Source of the DNA: Diabrotica undecimpunctata
Lineage: Eukaryota; Arthropoda; Insecta; Coleoptera; Chrysomelidae
Assembly: GCF_040954645.1 (NCBI RefSeq)
Contig: NC_092807.1
Span: forward strand, 1-64,000
Length of the DNA stretch: 64,000 bases
Reading direction: 5' to 3'
Of the stretch, positions 29,475 to 40,715 are shown in pieces; the stretch's first letter is position 1; each line of letters begins with the position of its first letter. Below the pieces are notes generated by a model. It was given only the letters and a program-made list of their open reading frames with translations. It did not search any database and had not been told where the DNA came from. The position numbers and the translations under genes are program-made.

Positions 29475-29780
29475 TTAATTTTCGGTTATCCTAAACGATG
29501 ATAGGAGTCTTTTTTTACCAACGTCTACTTCTCCTTCGAACGTAACAGAATATTTGCCTCCACAAAGTGTCCCTATGGCTGGTTCGTACACTTCCGTCAC
29601 CCGCTGAGGCAGAAAAACTACTTCCGCTCCCAAATCTAACAAAACTGCTGGTCCAAAGTTGCCCTTCACCACTTTTGCGGACTCTATTGGAAACGGCTGT
29701 CCAATTGGTAGATCTTTTAATTTCTTTATCGGTTTCCTCTCTGCAACTGAAGACGCAGCGTTAATTTTTGCTAGATCCAT
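29475..29780 (-). CDS. Small OB-fold-like protein (101 aa), possible SSB
   Basis: KKLKDLPIGQPFPIESAKVV, then FGPAVLLDLGAEVVFLPQRV and GGKYSVTFEGEVDV. The alternating strands and length fit an OB-fold single-stranded-DNA-binding protein, and I recall similar small proteins beside polymerase genes in insect Polintons. It lies 83 bp upstream of the polymerase gene on the same strand, consistent with an early replication unit. Function is inferred. Confidence 0.6.
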   Translation of the reverse strand: MDLAKINAASSVAERKPIKKLKDLPIGQPFPIESAKVVKGNFGPAVLLDLGAEVVFLPQRVTEVYEPAIGTLCGGKYSVTFEGEVDVGKKRLLSSFRITEN

Positions 29781-29838
29781 CTGAAAATATTTACTTGCTA
29801 TACAAATCTATATATTTAGAAAATTCACACTAAGACTA

Positions 29839-31150
29839 TTAGGAAATAATAACAAAACGGAAAATCAAAGAAATAATATGTATATTGTTACGAACAAAAC
29901 GTGCTACGAAAATAAAATAGATAGTAGAATAGAATAGATTATAAAAGAATAAATATGTATACTGTATGAATAATATCGAGATTTCTATCGAAGGATGCCA
30001 AAATAACATTTTTATCGAAATCATATGTATACTGCATAACAATAGAAATAATATGTATACTGTACGAATGGTCGGCCCTTTTATCGAAATATGTATACTG
30101 TATAAAAATAGAGAAATAGAAATAATATATATACTGCACGAATGGTTTGTCTTTCAACTTTTTTAGTGGTTTGCATACACAACTGTATATATTTAGAAAT
30201 TCAAACTAAAAACTATTGGCATGAGATAATAATAAAGCGAAAAATCAAAAATACATATGAAAAAAGAAATAGTATATATTGTTAAAAATATACATACCAG
30301 AACGAGATAAAAAGAAAGAATATGTCTAGTGTCGAAATAAAATTGAAATTTCTAGCGAAGAACACTAAAATAACATTTTTTATCGAAATAGTGTGTGTAT
30401 ACAACATGAAAATAGAGAAATAATATGTCTACTGTACGAATAAAACTAAAATTGAGAAATAAAACAAATAAAAACGAAGATCGGGAAAAATAATTAAAAT
30501 TTCTATCTAAGATTACTAAAAATAACATTTTTGTTGAAAAATTATGTATACTGTATAAAAATAGAAATAATATGTATACTGTGCGAATACATACCAGAAC
30601 GATATATTAAAAAAGAAAGAATATGTCTAGTGTCGAAATAAAATTGAAATTTCTATCGAAGAACATTAAAATAACATTTTTTATCGAAATAGTGTGTAAA
30701 CAACATGAAAATAGAGAAATAATATGTCTACTGTACGAATAAAACTAAAATTGAGAAAAAACAAATAAAACGAAGATCGAGAAAAATAATTAAAATTTCT
30801 ATATAAGATTACTAAAAATAACATTTTTGTTGAAAAATTATGTATACTGTATAACAATAGAAATAATATGTATACTGTGCGAATGACCGGTATTTCAATT
30901 TTTCCTTGGTTTGCATACGAAATTCGAACTAAAACTATTGGTATGAGATAATAGCAAAAACGAAAAATTAAAACGAAAATAGAACAAGATATTAGAAAAT
31001 AAAGAATAGGTATGGCAATAAACTTGAAATTTCTATCGAAGAACACTAAAATAACATTTTTTTATCGAAATATAGTGTATACTACCTGAAAATAGAGAAA
31101 TATTATGTATACTGTACGAATAAAACAAATAAGGCGAATATCGAGATGTG
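29839..31150. repeat. Polinton non-coding repeats around TATGTATACTGTA
   Basis: About 1.3 kb with no credible gene, built from diverged repeats of TATGTATACTGTACGAAT, whose core GTATAC is a palindrome, and of ATAACATTTTTTATCGAAAT. Two long tandem copies with a period of 297 bp start at 30292 and 30589 (ACATACCAGAACGA), and a third partial copy runs from about 31000 to 31140. It lies between the replication genes and the right TIR. It may act as promoter, replication or packaging region. Confidence 0.8.
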
Positions 31151-31455
31151 TACTCTTAGAAAGAATTCAAAAATATGTGAATATACAAGTTAAAAAACAA
31201 AATCATACAAAGAGAAAACTTACCTCGGTATATTAGTCACGACACAACTTTTAGACACAAACAACTTTTTCTTATTGCTAAAACAAAAGCACAATAAATG
31301 AAAAACCGGCGTGCATCCTATTTTATATTGTGGCTTAATTGACGTCACATGCATCTAATATTAAACATTTTCCAGTTTATTCTTGAAAGTCGTGTTGGTT
31401 CATGACTAATTATTCAATAGCAAATACTTAGTAACGCAACACATGCAGCATCCGG

Positions 31456-31672
31456 AAATGCCAATTGCATGTAAAATGCATGTGTGTCTAATTCTCGACA
31501 CCAATATTATAGATAAAAATGGGACTCCCTTGGAAAATACCATTATGCAGTAAACTATTTTAAATGTCCAGAAAATACAATTACATGTAAAATGCATATA
31601 TTATATTTTCAGTACCAATATTATAGATAAAAACGGGACTCCTTGTGAAATAACATTTTCCAATGAAGTATT
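31456..31672. repeat. Two ~117-bp direct repeats inside Polinton right end
   Basis: Copies at about 31456-31560 and 31573-31672 share CATGTAAAATGCAT, CCAATATTATAGATAAAAA and GGGACTCC. No coding content. A TGACGTCA palindrome lies upstream at 31340-31347. Confidence 0.7.
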
Positions 31673-31821
31673 TATACATATCTAATTAAACTGTATACCA
31701 AAGAATATGTTTTTTATTAACTAATATATTACAATTCTATAAATTATGTATTTGAATTAAATATTTTTTTACTTCACCAAAAAACTAAGTCGCTTTATCA
31801 AATATATTCTATATACGTGAG

Positions 31822-31903
31822 AGCGAAATAGCTAAATTGATATAGCGTCTGCCACTATAACAGACAATTGTTGGATTGAGTCCCCATATTAGTAGCATTT
31901 TTT
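31822..31903 (+). ncRNA. tRNA-like sequence with Pol III boxes (degenerate)
   Basis: An A-box-like TAGCTAAATTGA at 31829-31840 and a B-box-like GGATTGAGTCC at 31873-31883 are 44 bases apart, exactly the tRNA spacing, and a T6 run at 31898-31903 could end Pol III transcription. The D stem (GCTA/TAGC) and most of the anticodon stem (TCTG/CAGA) pair. The T stem and acceptor stem do not, and position 33 is A rather than T. On tRNA numbering the anticodon would be CTA. Probably a decayed tRNA or tRNA-derived fragment rather than a working tRNA. Confidence 0.35.
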
Positions 31904-31949
31904 ATTTATTTAATAATTGTAATTTGGATTTAAAAAATGGGCGTTGATA

Positions 31950-32152
31950 CAAGATTTGGCAGCTAAATAATTTATAAATTATTGTTGAAAAATGGTTAAT
32001 AACACGTGACTACTACTGACGTCTAGCGGATAAAAGTTGCAGCTAGTCAACAAGATTTGGCAGCTAAATAATTTATAAATTATTGTTCAACAATGGCGGA
32101 TGCCAAGTGACTAGTAGTGACATCTAGCAGATAAAAGTTGAACTATAAGTCA
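31950..32152. repeat. ~100-bp tandem duplication in right Polinton terminus
   Basis: The TIR segment ACAAGATTTGGCAGCTAAAT..AAAGTTG..AGTCA occurs at about 31950-32049 and again at 32050-32152, about 80% identical. The second copy belongs to the 230-bp TIR; the first extends inward. The left end has only one copy. Confidence 0.8.
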
Positions 32153-32279
32153 GTAGACTCCTTCCACGGCGCGTCGGGCATGTGACGTCATCTGTCTCTC
32201 TCCAACACATTGATAGAACGCTCTCTCTCTAACACATTGATTTCCCTATGCCGGGTGGAACCGGCATAAACACTCTACT
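32050..32279 (-). repeat. Polinton right terminal inverted repeat
   Basis: Reverse complement of 13338-13567 with about three differences. It contains the terminal hairpin at 32247-32268 and TGACGTCA at 32183-32190. Confidence 0.96.
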
Positions 32280-32285
32280 CATAAT
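32280..32285. repeat. Target site duplication CATAAT (right)
   Basis: Second copy of the six-base target duplication; see 13332-13337. Confidence 0.95.
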
Positions 32286-32640
32286 ATCAATATAAAAAAG
32301 GAAATCATTAAATCTTTATACGAAAGAACCAAAATTACTTGTTTTAACAAAAATTTGTTCTTGACGAATAAACTAAGAAATTTTAAAGAATCGACCGAAA
32401 GAAATGGAACAACTTAGAACGACATCCTACAACATACACAAGGAATAAAGAGGAAAAAAATTTGGACTATAAGGAAAAAAATACAAAAATGTTCATGTTC
32501 AAAATAGTGTCAAAACTGACTTAAGTACCTGGGTGTAAAATTAGATAAAAAGGAAAATAAGGAACGGAAATTAGAGGCTACAATGGTAATGGGAAACAAA
32601 TAGAATGAATTTGACATTGCTATCGTTAATAAAATCAAAA
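32286..32640 (+). pseudogene. Penelope-like RT fragment, right of Polinton
   Basis: Reads INIKKEIIKSLYERTKITC and NKNLFLTNKLRNFKEST in the same frame as the sequence left of the Polinton. Later a stop-broken YLGVKLDKKENKERK follows. This is the C-terminal region of a Penelope-like reverse transcriptase split by the Polinton. Confidence 0.65.
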
Positions 32641-32706
32641 TATGTCTAAAAAAACAAAAATTATAATTTACAAAACACATATCACGCTTAGAGCTATATA
32701 TGTATG

Positions 32707-32910
32707 CTAAATATGGGTGCTTAATAAATCATAAATAGTGCTTTTAGAAGGATGGAGAAGGAAAATACAAAGAACAATATTTGGAGGTTTTAAAATAGAT
32801 GATCTCTTTGTCAACCATTTTTCCATCCACTCCTGAATGTAGGTCTCTCCCAATTGCCTCCATCTTTCTCTAGCTTGTGCCAATCTAATCCACTGCTTGC
32901 CTGCCACTGC
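32707..32910 (-). pseudogene. LINE 3' tail fragment
   Basis: Minus-strand frame with AGKQWIRLAQARERWRQLGE and TYIQEWMEKW, the tail seen at the C-terminus of several insect LINE proteins. Only about 70 codons remain. Confidence 0.5.
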
Positions 32911-32959
32911 AATTAAATGATCAATGGCGAAGAAGGAATAAGAAAGAACTTAGAGAGTT

Positions 32960-33230
32960 ATATAACGAACATTATAACGACGGCAATCAAAGCACAGAAA
33001 ATACTATATTTAGGACATATTGAAAGAATGTGAAAGGAAAAAATGCTAAAAATGGTACTCTTACAATAACCAATACAAATAAATAGTATAGGTAGACCAA
33101 GAAATAAATAAAAAGCAGCGTATATGAAGACTAACAAAAATGTAATATTGAGAATTGAGAACAAAAAATATTCAACAGATATCAATAGAAGGAAGTGGTT
33201 AAGAAATGTATGAAAAGACTATAAGAAATA
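32960..33230 (+). pseudogene. LINE reverse transcriptase C-terminal remnant
   Basis: TTAIKAQKILYLGHIERM followed by stop-broken sequence with SIGRPRNK and RRKWLRNV, typical of the region after the reverse-transcriptase core in RTE-type LINEs. It may be the continuation of the LINE fragment at 12240-13190. Confidence 0.5.
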
Positions 33231-34928
33231 TTAAATGAGTTGTGTCTAATTAAAACAAAATGTTAATAGTAAAACTAATAAAATATGTCAATTTTTTAGC
33301 CTGCAAAAACAATATCGGGAAAAGCAGACGACGAACAATTTCAAATTCAATTAATTTCTTTTCGGCATTAAAAGAAAGCTATGTACCAAATTTAAATATA
33401 ACTATAACAAGCAACTACATACTTAAAACAAAGAAAAACCAAACTGAATCCAAAATGGACTCCAATGGAAATTCTATAATCAATAAAAATCTATAAATAA
33501 TAGTACAATTTCAAACATATTTACGTACTTTGATAATAAAAATGATATATTATATTAATACTAGTTAAAGTAAATAATTTACCTGATTTAAACTAAAAGT
33601 TTACTTTTTAAACCTAGACACCTCACTCACTTTCTAACAGCGTTATACAACCCACGATTTTCTTTGTACACTAATTGAATGGTGAAAAACTTGCAAAACA
33701 CCTATGCCCTATGCATGGCATATGAGTGCGCGCGCATGATCTACCTTGACGTAACTGGAGCAGTTGAACACTGAAGTTGATTGTTCGATTTTAAATTGAT
33801 TTTTATAGTAAGTATTTATGAACAGGGGTGTGACATAAATTATTTAATATCGGTAGATACTTATTGGCGGCATTAAGTTATAGATAAAAAATAATATGAA
33901 ATACATATAATAATATAAAGTGTTTAATTTTTGGCGTTATTGTCACTTGAAAATAGACTATTATTCAATATCTTTAGATGTGTATTTCGTTAATATAATA
34001 TGATTTTGTATAGATTTTAGTAATAAAATTAAAAATAGGACTGATACATAACATAATTTTAGTTTTAATTTCTAATTGACACATCAACCATAAAAGATTA
34101 TGGTTGATGTTACATTAGAAAATCTTGAATTTGTTTTATAGTCAGGTTTCAAATGTAACACCACAGTATGCGGTGATTTTAATACTGATACAAAATAATA
34201 AGTTTCTGATGTAAACAAACTAAAAAATGTCCTTCCTTCTTTTCATATAAAATTTTTAATCTGATAAAGTGACCCACTATGGTCACGGATACGAGCTTTA
34301 CGGCGATTTAATATTGTTTTGAAATGTTAAATTAAGTTTGATTTGTGACAGGTTAGTCAAAAGTTGTCTACAAAAAAATGTTTATTGGACTAGAGAGGAC
34401 AGGAATCAAATTTCTGGTGTTTTAGATACAAATATGACTTTTAACACTTTTTAACCACGCAGGGTTATTACCATGTTTGAATTGTGATAAAGAGTTAGAA
34501 CTTAACAATAGAATACTAACCATAGCAATACATAATTAGAAATAAACCTAAATATATACAAAGTAAAATATTAGATTTTTGATAACAGGTTGCAGTCTTT
34601 GAGAGAGGCGAAAATATTTTTAGTTTCACTGTCTTTTCCAAGAGCACTATTTAATGTTGATGGTATTTTATATATTTTGCGTTGCACATCATACTTGGGG
34701 CACTGCTATAAACAATGTTTTACCGTTAAGACACTTTTACACAGCTTTATTAGCATTTTTTAGTAGGTAGTCGTGTGTCAACCGAGTATGACTAATCCGG
34801 AGGCGAGTGAAGTTTACTTGTTCTCTTCTATTGTTAAATTTTGTGAGTTTTTGATGATTAATATCAACTTCGTACAGCTTGATTGGGCAGTTCCTCCGTG
34901 TATCCTGCCATACTGAATTAATGTTTTT
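33231..34928. other. No gene recognised
   Basis: AT-rich sequence. A 78-codon frame at 33260-33496 has no recognisable domain. A short inverted repeat ACATCAACCATAA..TTATGGTTGATGT lies at about 34080-34111. Confidence 0.5.
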
Positions 34929-37420
34929 TTAAAGAATGCTTTCATGTCGGTGTGAAGAGATTTCATTACAATGTGTTTGTAACTCTTCAATATTATTAGA
35001 TCCCGTCAAAAGGTCATCTACATAAACATCATTGTGAATAGTCTTAGATGCAATTGGAAATATATTTTTATATTCTATAGCTACTTGATTGAGACATTTT
35101 ATTGCTAGATCGGGTGCAGATTTTGTCCCATATGTAACGGTATTGAGTTGATTAGAGGATAAATCGTCCTCAGGTTTGTTTCTCCAGATTAGGCACTGCA
35201 ATGGTTTGTGAGCACTGTGCATTGGAATTTGTCTGTACATTTTAGATACATCTGCAGAAACAACATATTTGTATAATCTGAATCTAAGTGTAATATCAAA
35301 AATATTATTTAAGACCTTTGGTCTCATGTATTGCAAATTATTTAGAGTCCACCCAGAACTAGTGGCACACAAGCCATCAAAAACAACTCTTATTTTTGAT
35401 GTTATACTTGTTTCCTTCAAAACAGCACGATGTGGTAAATAATAGTGTGAGCTTGTCAAATTATCTACTGAAATTTTAGTCATATGACCTAATTGTATGT
35501 AGTTTTGAATAATTTTTTTGTATAAATTATAAAATATAGTATTTGATTTAAAACATTTTTCTAAAGACAAGAAACGTTGAATTGCTTTCTCCTTTGAGTC
35601 ACCTAGTAGTGTAGGAGATGATCTTAATGGAAATTTTACTATAAATTGTCCATTTTCATGGCGAGAAGTATCATTGTGAAATAACTCTTCACAATGCAGT
35701 TCATCAGTTGACATTTCAATAGAATTATCTAACTCGTTAAGTTCCCAAAATTTTTTTAATTGATCAACTACTGGTATAACAATGTCTTTTGAAAAATTGC
35801 AAATAGAATAATTAACTGAATTATTTATAGCACCAGAAACGATCCACCCTAACTTGGTATTTTGGAAAATTGGTTTATTTTTTCCTATAGTAATTTTTCC
35901 ATCCAATATCAAGTCCCAAAATAGTGTAACTCCTATGAGCATATCAATCTCATTAGGTGAGTTAAATTGTGGATCTGAAAGCTTAATATTGTCTGGAATT
36001 TTAATATTTGTTGCATTAACCTTTTCTGAAGAAATAGATCATGAAATCGTAGGGGTTACATAGCAACACACATTACATGGAAAACTACTGACATTGGAGA
36101 ATATGGTTAATGAAGTCTTTTTTGTCAATGTAGACATTACTTGATTTATGCCAATAATTGATAAATTTGCAGAAGATAATGGCACACCTATTTTCTTACA
36201 GAATGCTTCTGTTACTAGATGTGATTGTGCTCCAGAGTCCAATAAGGCTCTACCTACTTGAAAATTGCCACTACTGTCTCTAACCTTGAATGTTACTGTG
36301 GATAATAGAATTGATGCATTTATTATACCTTCTTCGATATTTATAGAATTTGGATTTGTTTGAAATAACACAGTAGACTGCTGACTTGATTGATTACCTG
36401 TATTATTGTAACTACTACTTGTACTTGGTTGACTACTTAAATTATTGAATACTAAAGATTCATTTGAATTGTTATTTTGTTGATTTGTAACATCATTATG
36501 AAGGAACATATTATGTTTTCGTCCACACTTTTTACAAGACCCTAAATTGCAAGTATTTTGAAAATGTCCAATGCGCAAACAGTTAGAAAAAAGGTTTAAC
36601 AGTTTTATTTTTTCCCATCGTTCATTGACATTTAGTTGCATAAACTTTTGACATGAATAAATAGAATGTTCATCCTTACAAAAATTGCATTTGAACTTAT
36701 TAATAGCCAAATTGACATGAGAATGCATTTGTGCATCTTTTGTTTTATAGAATTGATTTGATGCTTTAGAAAATTGATTAAATTGAGGTTTCACATTCAC
36801 TTCTTGTTGTGACTGCAAAATATCTTGTCTCCCTTTAAAAAAATCTAGAAATTCATTTAATGTAGGAAGCTCTGCTTTTGTATGAAATTCTTGCCATTTA
36901 TGTTGATTAATTTTATCTAATTTTTGATAAATTATATGAATAATTGTCATGTCCTAAAGTGACTCTTTTGTTATTTGCATGCTTTCAAGAGCGGATAAAT
37001 GTATTGAAAATTCATCTAATAAATGCCTGAATCGTAAAAATGTATTTTTATGCAAAGGAGTTTGCAGCTTTGAGAAAATCGTATTTTTGGCTCTGATTAA
37101 GTGTTGTATTTTGATCAATAGTTGACATGAACGATTGTTTAAAGTCTAACTAGGTTTCGTATTCCCCATTAAAAACAGGAAGCTTAAGCTTAGGTAATAA
37201 AATATTTTGAAGTGAATCATGTACTGGAACATTAGATTGAATAGGAGAATTTTTATTTTTATTTAGAATATCTTTTAAAAATGAAATAGCTGTAAAGTAT
37301 TTAGATTCAAAGGCATTCCTTTCTGAAAATTGTAAAATTAAATCTTTTTCCTCGCATTTTTCTTCAATTTCATTTTGTATAGTTTCAAATTGATTAATCA
37401 AATCCTTGCAATTTTCATAC
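34929..37420 (-). pseudogene. BEL/Pao retrotransposon gag-pro-RT, truncated
   Basis: Read leftward. 37401-37150 is a Gag N-terminus ending LPKLKLPVFNGEYET. 36950-36039 has zinc-knuckle-like Cys/His (CNFCKDEHSIYSC, CKKCGRKHNMFLH) and an aspartic protease signature LLDSGAQSHLV. 35942-34929 is the BEL/Pao reverse transcriptase with YLPHRAVLKE, KIRVVFDGLCATSSGWTLNN, VVSADVSKMYRQI, VTYGTKSAPDLAIKCL and the catalytic YVDD. Stops or frameshifts lie between these blocks. The frame ends about 20 codons after YVDD, so the rest of RT, RNase H, integrase and the 3' LTR are missing. Confidence 0.88.
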
Positions 37421-37577
37421 CGCTTTTACCATTTTCAATATTGAATGTTACATATCGCTGCTTTTCATGAATACCCTCACAATCCAAAATAGTTCATTTT
37501 CTAGTTAAGCACACAGCGATATCCAAAAGGGTCTCTACTATCTTGTAAATAAATCTCACATTCGTATCTCGAAAACT

Positions 37578-37592
37578 GGCAACCTGGCGCCA
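37578..37592 (-). promoter_or_regulatory. Primer-binding-site-like TGGCGCC
   Basis: On the minus strand TGGCGCCAGGTTGCC lies about 160 bp upstream of the Gag start. TGGCGCC matches the 3' end complement used by many LTR elements. No second LTR was found to confirm the LTR boundary. Confidence 0.4.
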
Positions 37593-37599
37593 CAAAATG

Positions 37600-38246
37600 T
37601 GATGTGATTGGTTGATTTTCGGCATCATCTTTCATGAACAATCGACGACTACCAGTTGCTATAAGTCCTTACAGGTAACAACATTGTTTGTTTGCAGAAT
37701 AACAACAAATATTTTTTTGTTTTGTGTGTTTGTTCACGAAAAAACTTAATTTAGTTTTAATACATTGTTTTAAAGAAAAGTGCATCATCTAGTGATATTC
37801 TGTTCTTCGTAAAAAAGTAAGTAAAATGACTTCACTTATTTGGACTTACTTGTTTTTTCACGAAAACGATAATAAAATATTCACCTATTATAATGAAATG
37901 AGATGCTATTCGTTAAAAATTCGTATCCAAAACTTATGACCTTAAACATAATACAACACTATTCACAATAATAATTGATTCTGAATTCGGAGTTTTGTAA
38001 AGGTTTTAAAAATCATTATACTAAAATTCGTTGCTTTTATTCTGTAAAATAAAAAATAGTCTTTATTAATTATTATTGGTTTGACTACATCGATTGTGCA
38101 ATAAATAAAACTATCACCTCGTCTTGATAATGTTCATCGTTTTTTGAGATTTTGATGTTGATTGATCATAATAATAAGTTGAGCATCCTCAGAATAAAAA
38201 AGATATTTCGATATTTCACTATTTTTATTGCAAACTTTTTCTTGCA
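37600..38246. other. No gene recognised; possible 5' LTR of BEL/Pao copy
   Basis: AT-rich. It would contain the 5' LTR on the minus strand if the primer-binding site is real, but with only one copy its limits cannot be set. Confidence 0.4.
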
Positions 38247-39690
38247 GTGTCAAATCGCCGTACTATTGAAATGTTCCAAAACATGAACATTAAACTGAAT
38301 ATCAACAAAAATGAAAATAGTAAACCTACTGTCTCATCGACTGACAAGCAAGTTACAAAAAGAAAACACCCTTCCTTATCCCCCATAATATCTACAAACA
38401 ACATAGAAAGTTTTGAGGATTTTTGTTCCGATGATAGTGTCAAAGACCCAGATTACGAGTATTCGAATGGTGATGCAAATAACTGTAGAAGTCGCAAGAA
38501 TAAATTCAAACGTAAAAAATCATTGATACCATCAGAGGACATCACGACAGATTATTTGATAAATGAACCAATTCCTGATTCTGAGCGACAATCTCCAAAA
38601 CAATTGGATTCCAAAGAGAATAACCAAGACTTTAATAATGAAGTAGCAGTTCATCTAGATCGAGCAGTTCAAGCAGCTCAAGTGGTTCTTTTTCGTCATC
38701 TAGCACAAACGAAGATGAAACTCTACGCGATTGTGTTGCTGAGCCAGTAGCTGGAAGGTTTACAAATAATAATTTTAGTAACCCTTCTGATCCCGTAGCT
38801 TCACGGTCTATAATTTCTGCAGATATAGCTTCTCCATGTATTGAAGGTAAAGAAAATGTTAATTCGAGAAAAGAACGGAAACGAAAAGCTACACCCAATA
38901 ACTGGTTACGCGCCAAAGCGAAAATTTTGGTAAGTCTTACTTGTCTAATTCAAAAAAAGAAATGACCATAGTCCCTGCAAAGTCATTAAAAGCACCATGT
39001 TCTGAAAAATGTAAACAAAATTGTGTACAAAAGATTACAGAAACACAACGCCAGCAAATTTTTGATAACTACTGCTGCGGGCAGCAAAAAAATCAGTTTA
39101 TTATAGCGCTTTATGTGTATGCAGTTTACCATCTCGATTTCATCAACTCCATCACTATTAAATACCTAATTAAGGGACATACTCAAAATGAGAGAGACAA
39201 TTTTCACTCCCTCATCGAAAGAAGAATAAAAAAAGCTCTAAAGTCAGGACCTATATATTCACCTGACCAATATGCGCATATAATTAAAAACTCAAAGAAA
39301 ACTGGCAAAGTCTATAAAGTAAATGAGTTGATATACGATAACTTTTATGACATAAAAGAGCTGGCAAATTCCATAGGCAAAAAATTTTCCAAGAACATAG
39401 AACAAGAAACAGTAAAGATGGGAGACATAAAAATTTTGAAAGTGGAAAAGAATGACTCGGACAGTAATTATTGTTACTTATATAAGACATCATACGAAGA
39501 CACGGAATTTAAAATAGTTAAAATAGACAACATTGGGAAAACAAGAAAGACTGCAAATAATAATGTTGTTTTGAAACAAGCATACAGAGAAAAGATACCA
39601 GTATGTGAAAAGAAAGAAAAGGGATTGCTTGATTTAATTACAAAGAACATAGTTCCAAGGTTTTATAAACATTTTTTTGAAAATCTCTAA
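38247..39690 (+). pseudogene. DUF7869-like insect protein pseudogene, copy 1
   Basis: N-terminal block (first ATG at 38271) is Ser/Asp/Lys-rich (FEDFCSDDSVKDPDYEYSNG). A frameshift near 38650 moves to a Ser-rich stretch and KRKATPNNWLRAKAK. Another near 38920 leads to the frame at 38941-39690, with VPAKSLKAPCSEKCKQNC and, abruptly, IKYLIKGHTQNERDNFHSLI. In this family, recognised by recollection, these two blocks are normally separated by several hundred residues including a GQNKN motif, so the middle is deleted. The family looks transposase-derived (RNase H-like) and is often repetitive in insects. Function unknown. Confidence 0.65.
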
Positions 39691-40715
39691 AAGTTTCATT
39701 TTTATAGGTACTTAAGGAAATCTGATAATGAGCTCCCCATTAATTATTTAATACCTACCTAATAAAAAATTACCAATCTACTTTAAATTTTTTAGCCTAA
39801 TTTTCTTCTTGACGTTGATTTATAACTATAATGATGACCTAAGTTTAGTAAATTTTTTTGGAAGAATGTATCAAAATTTAAGTTTTTAGAATTTTTTTTA
39901 CCTTGTAGAAAAGTTTGTTGATTTTCTAGGCGCCTGATATAATTATTGTGTTGATAGGTTGTTACTTACTGAAAAAAATAATTGTGTATCTTTAGGTTAC
40001 GTTTTTGTCTCTTGTTTATTGTTAGTGCAATATTTATCCAAAGATTAGACTATTATTGCTTTGAATTATTGATTAACATAGTGTGTTAAAGGAACTCAAC
40101 ACAAAATTAGATAAATTCACTGTACTTATCTTAACATAAAACCAGAAAATGTATAGTAAATAACAAAATATTTTTCATCAATATTGTCTCTACTGCAATT
40201 GTGTCACTATTTTAGAAAATTCATCACTTAAAGTATTATTACCACTTGTGTCATTTTTCAAGACAACCTGAAAATAGCTCGAGTAACGCATTATCCTTTG
40301 TGATGTTATTCAAAATAATTTTGTTGTACTTACCTACTTTGTCAAAGTCGAAGTGCTGAATGTTTTTCATTATTTTGAAGTTCTTGTCGTGGCCAAGTAA
40401 CAAAAAGTTTATATCACAAGCAAATAATGATTAACGCCCTACTAATGTTTATATTTAATGTGAAAGGATCTGAATTTAATAAAAAGTTATGAGAATAAAT
40501 ATTTTGTTTTGTTTAGTTAAAGTAAGGAATAAGGAAATGAAATTATGAAATAGGACTAACCTGAATTGTAGTTGTCTATTCTAGACGTCTAGTTAAATGT
40601 TTGTGAATACGTCACTTGTTTTTGAAGGTCACTGAATTGGTCGATTGTAATCCTTGGTTTCTTGGCGATGGCTGTGAGTGGCTGGCTGATTATGGATGTC
40701 CAGTTAAATTGTCAC
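39691..40715. other. No gene recognised
   Basis: AT-rich intergenic sequence without recognisable domains or repeats. Confidence 0.5.

Larger units (their letters stand above)
13338..32279. mobile_element. Complete Polinton/Maverick element with MMP cargo
   Basis: An 18,942-bp element beginning AGTAGAG and ending CTCTACT, with 230-bp terminal inverted repeats and a 6-bp target duplication. It encodes the diagnostic set: protein-primed family B DNA polymerase, retroviral-type integrase with chromodomain, FtsK/HerA-type ATPase, adenovirus-type cysteine protease, double jelly-roll major capsid and penton-like protein, plus phospholipase A2, coiled-coil proteins, a metalloproteinase and small unknown proteins. 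Genes are arranged in convergent and divergent blocks with short spacers. All long frames are uninterrupted except one TAG in the major capsid gene. Together with near-identical termini, this points to a recent insertion. Such elements are also classed as adintovirus-like endogenous viruses. Confidence 0.97.

Noticed and set aside
31822..31895. Functional suppressor tRNA
   Set aside because: T and acceptor stems do not pair and position 33 is not T; kept only as a degenerate tRNA-like sequence.
37593..38150. Defined 5' LTR for the BEL/Pao copy
   Set aside because: No second LTR copy is present, so limits would be guesswork.
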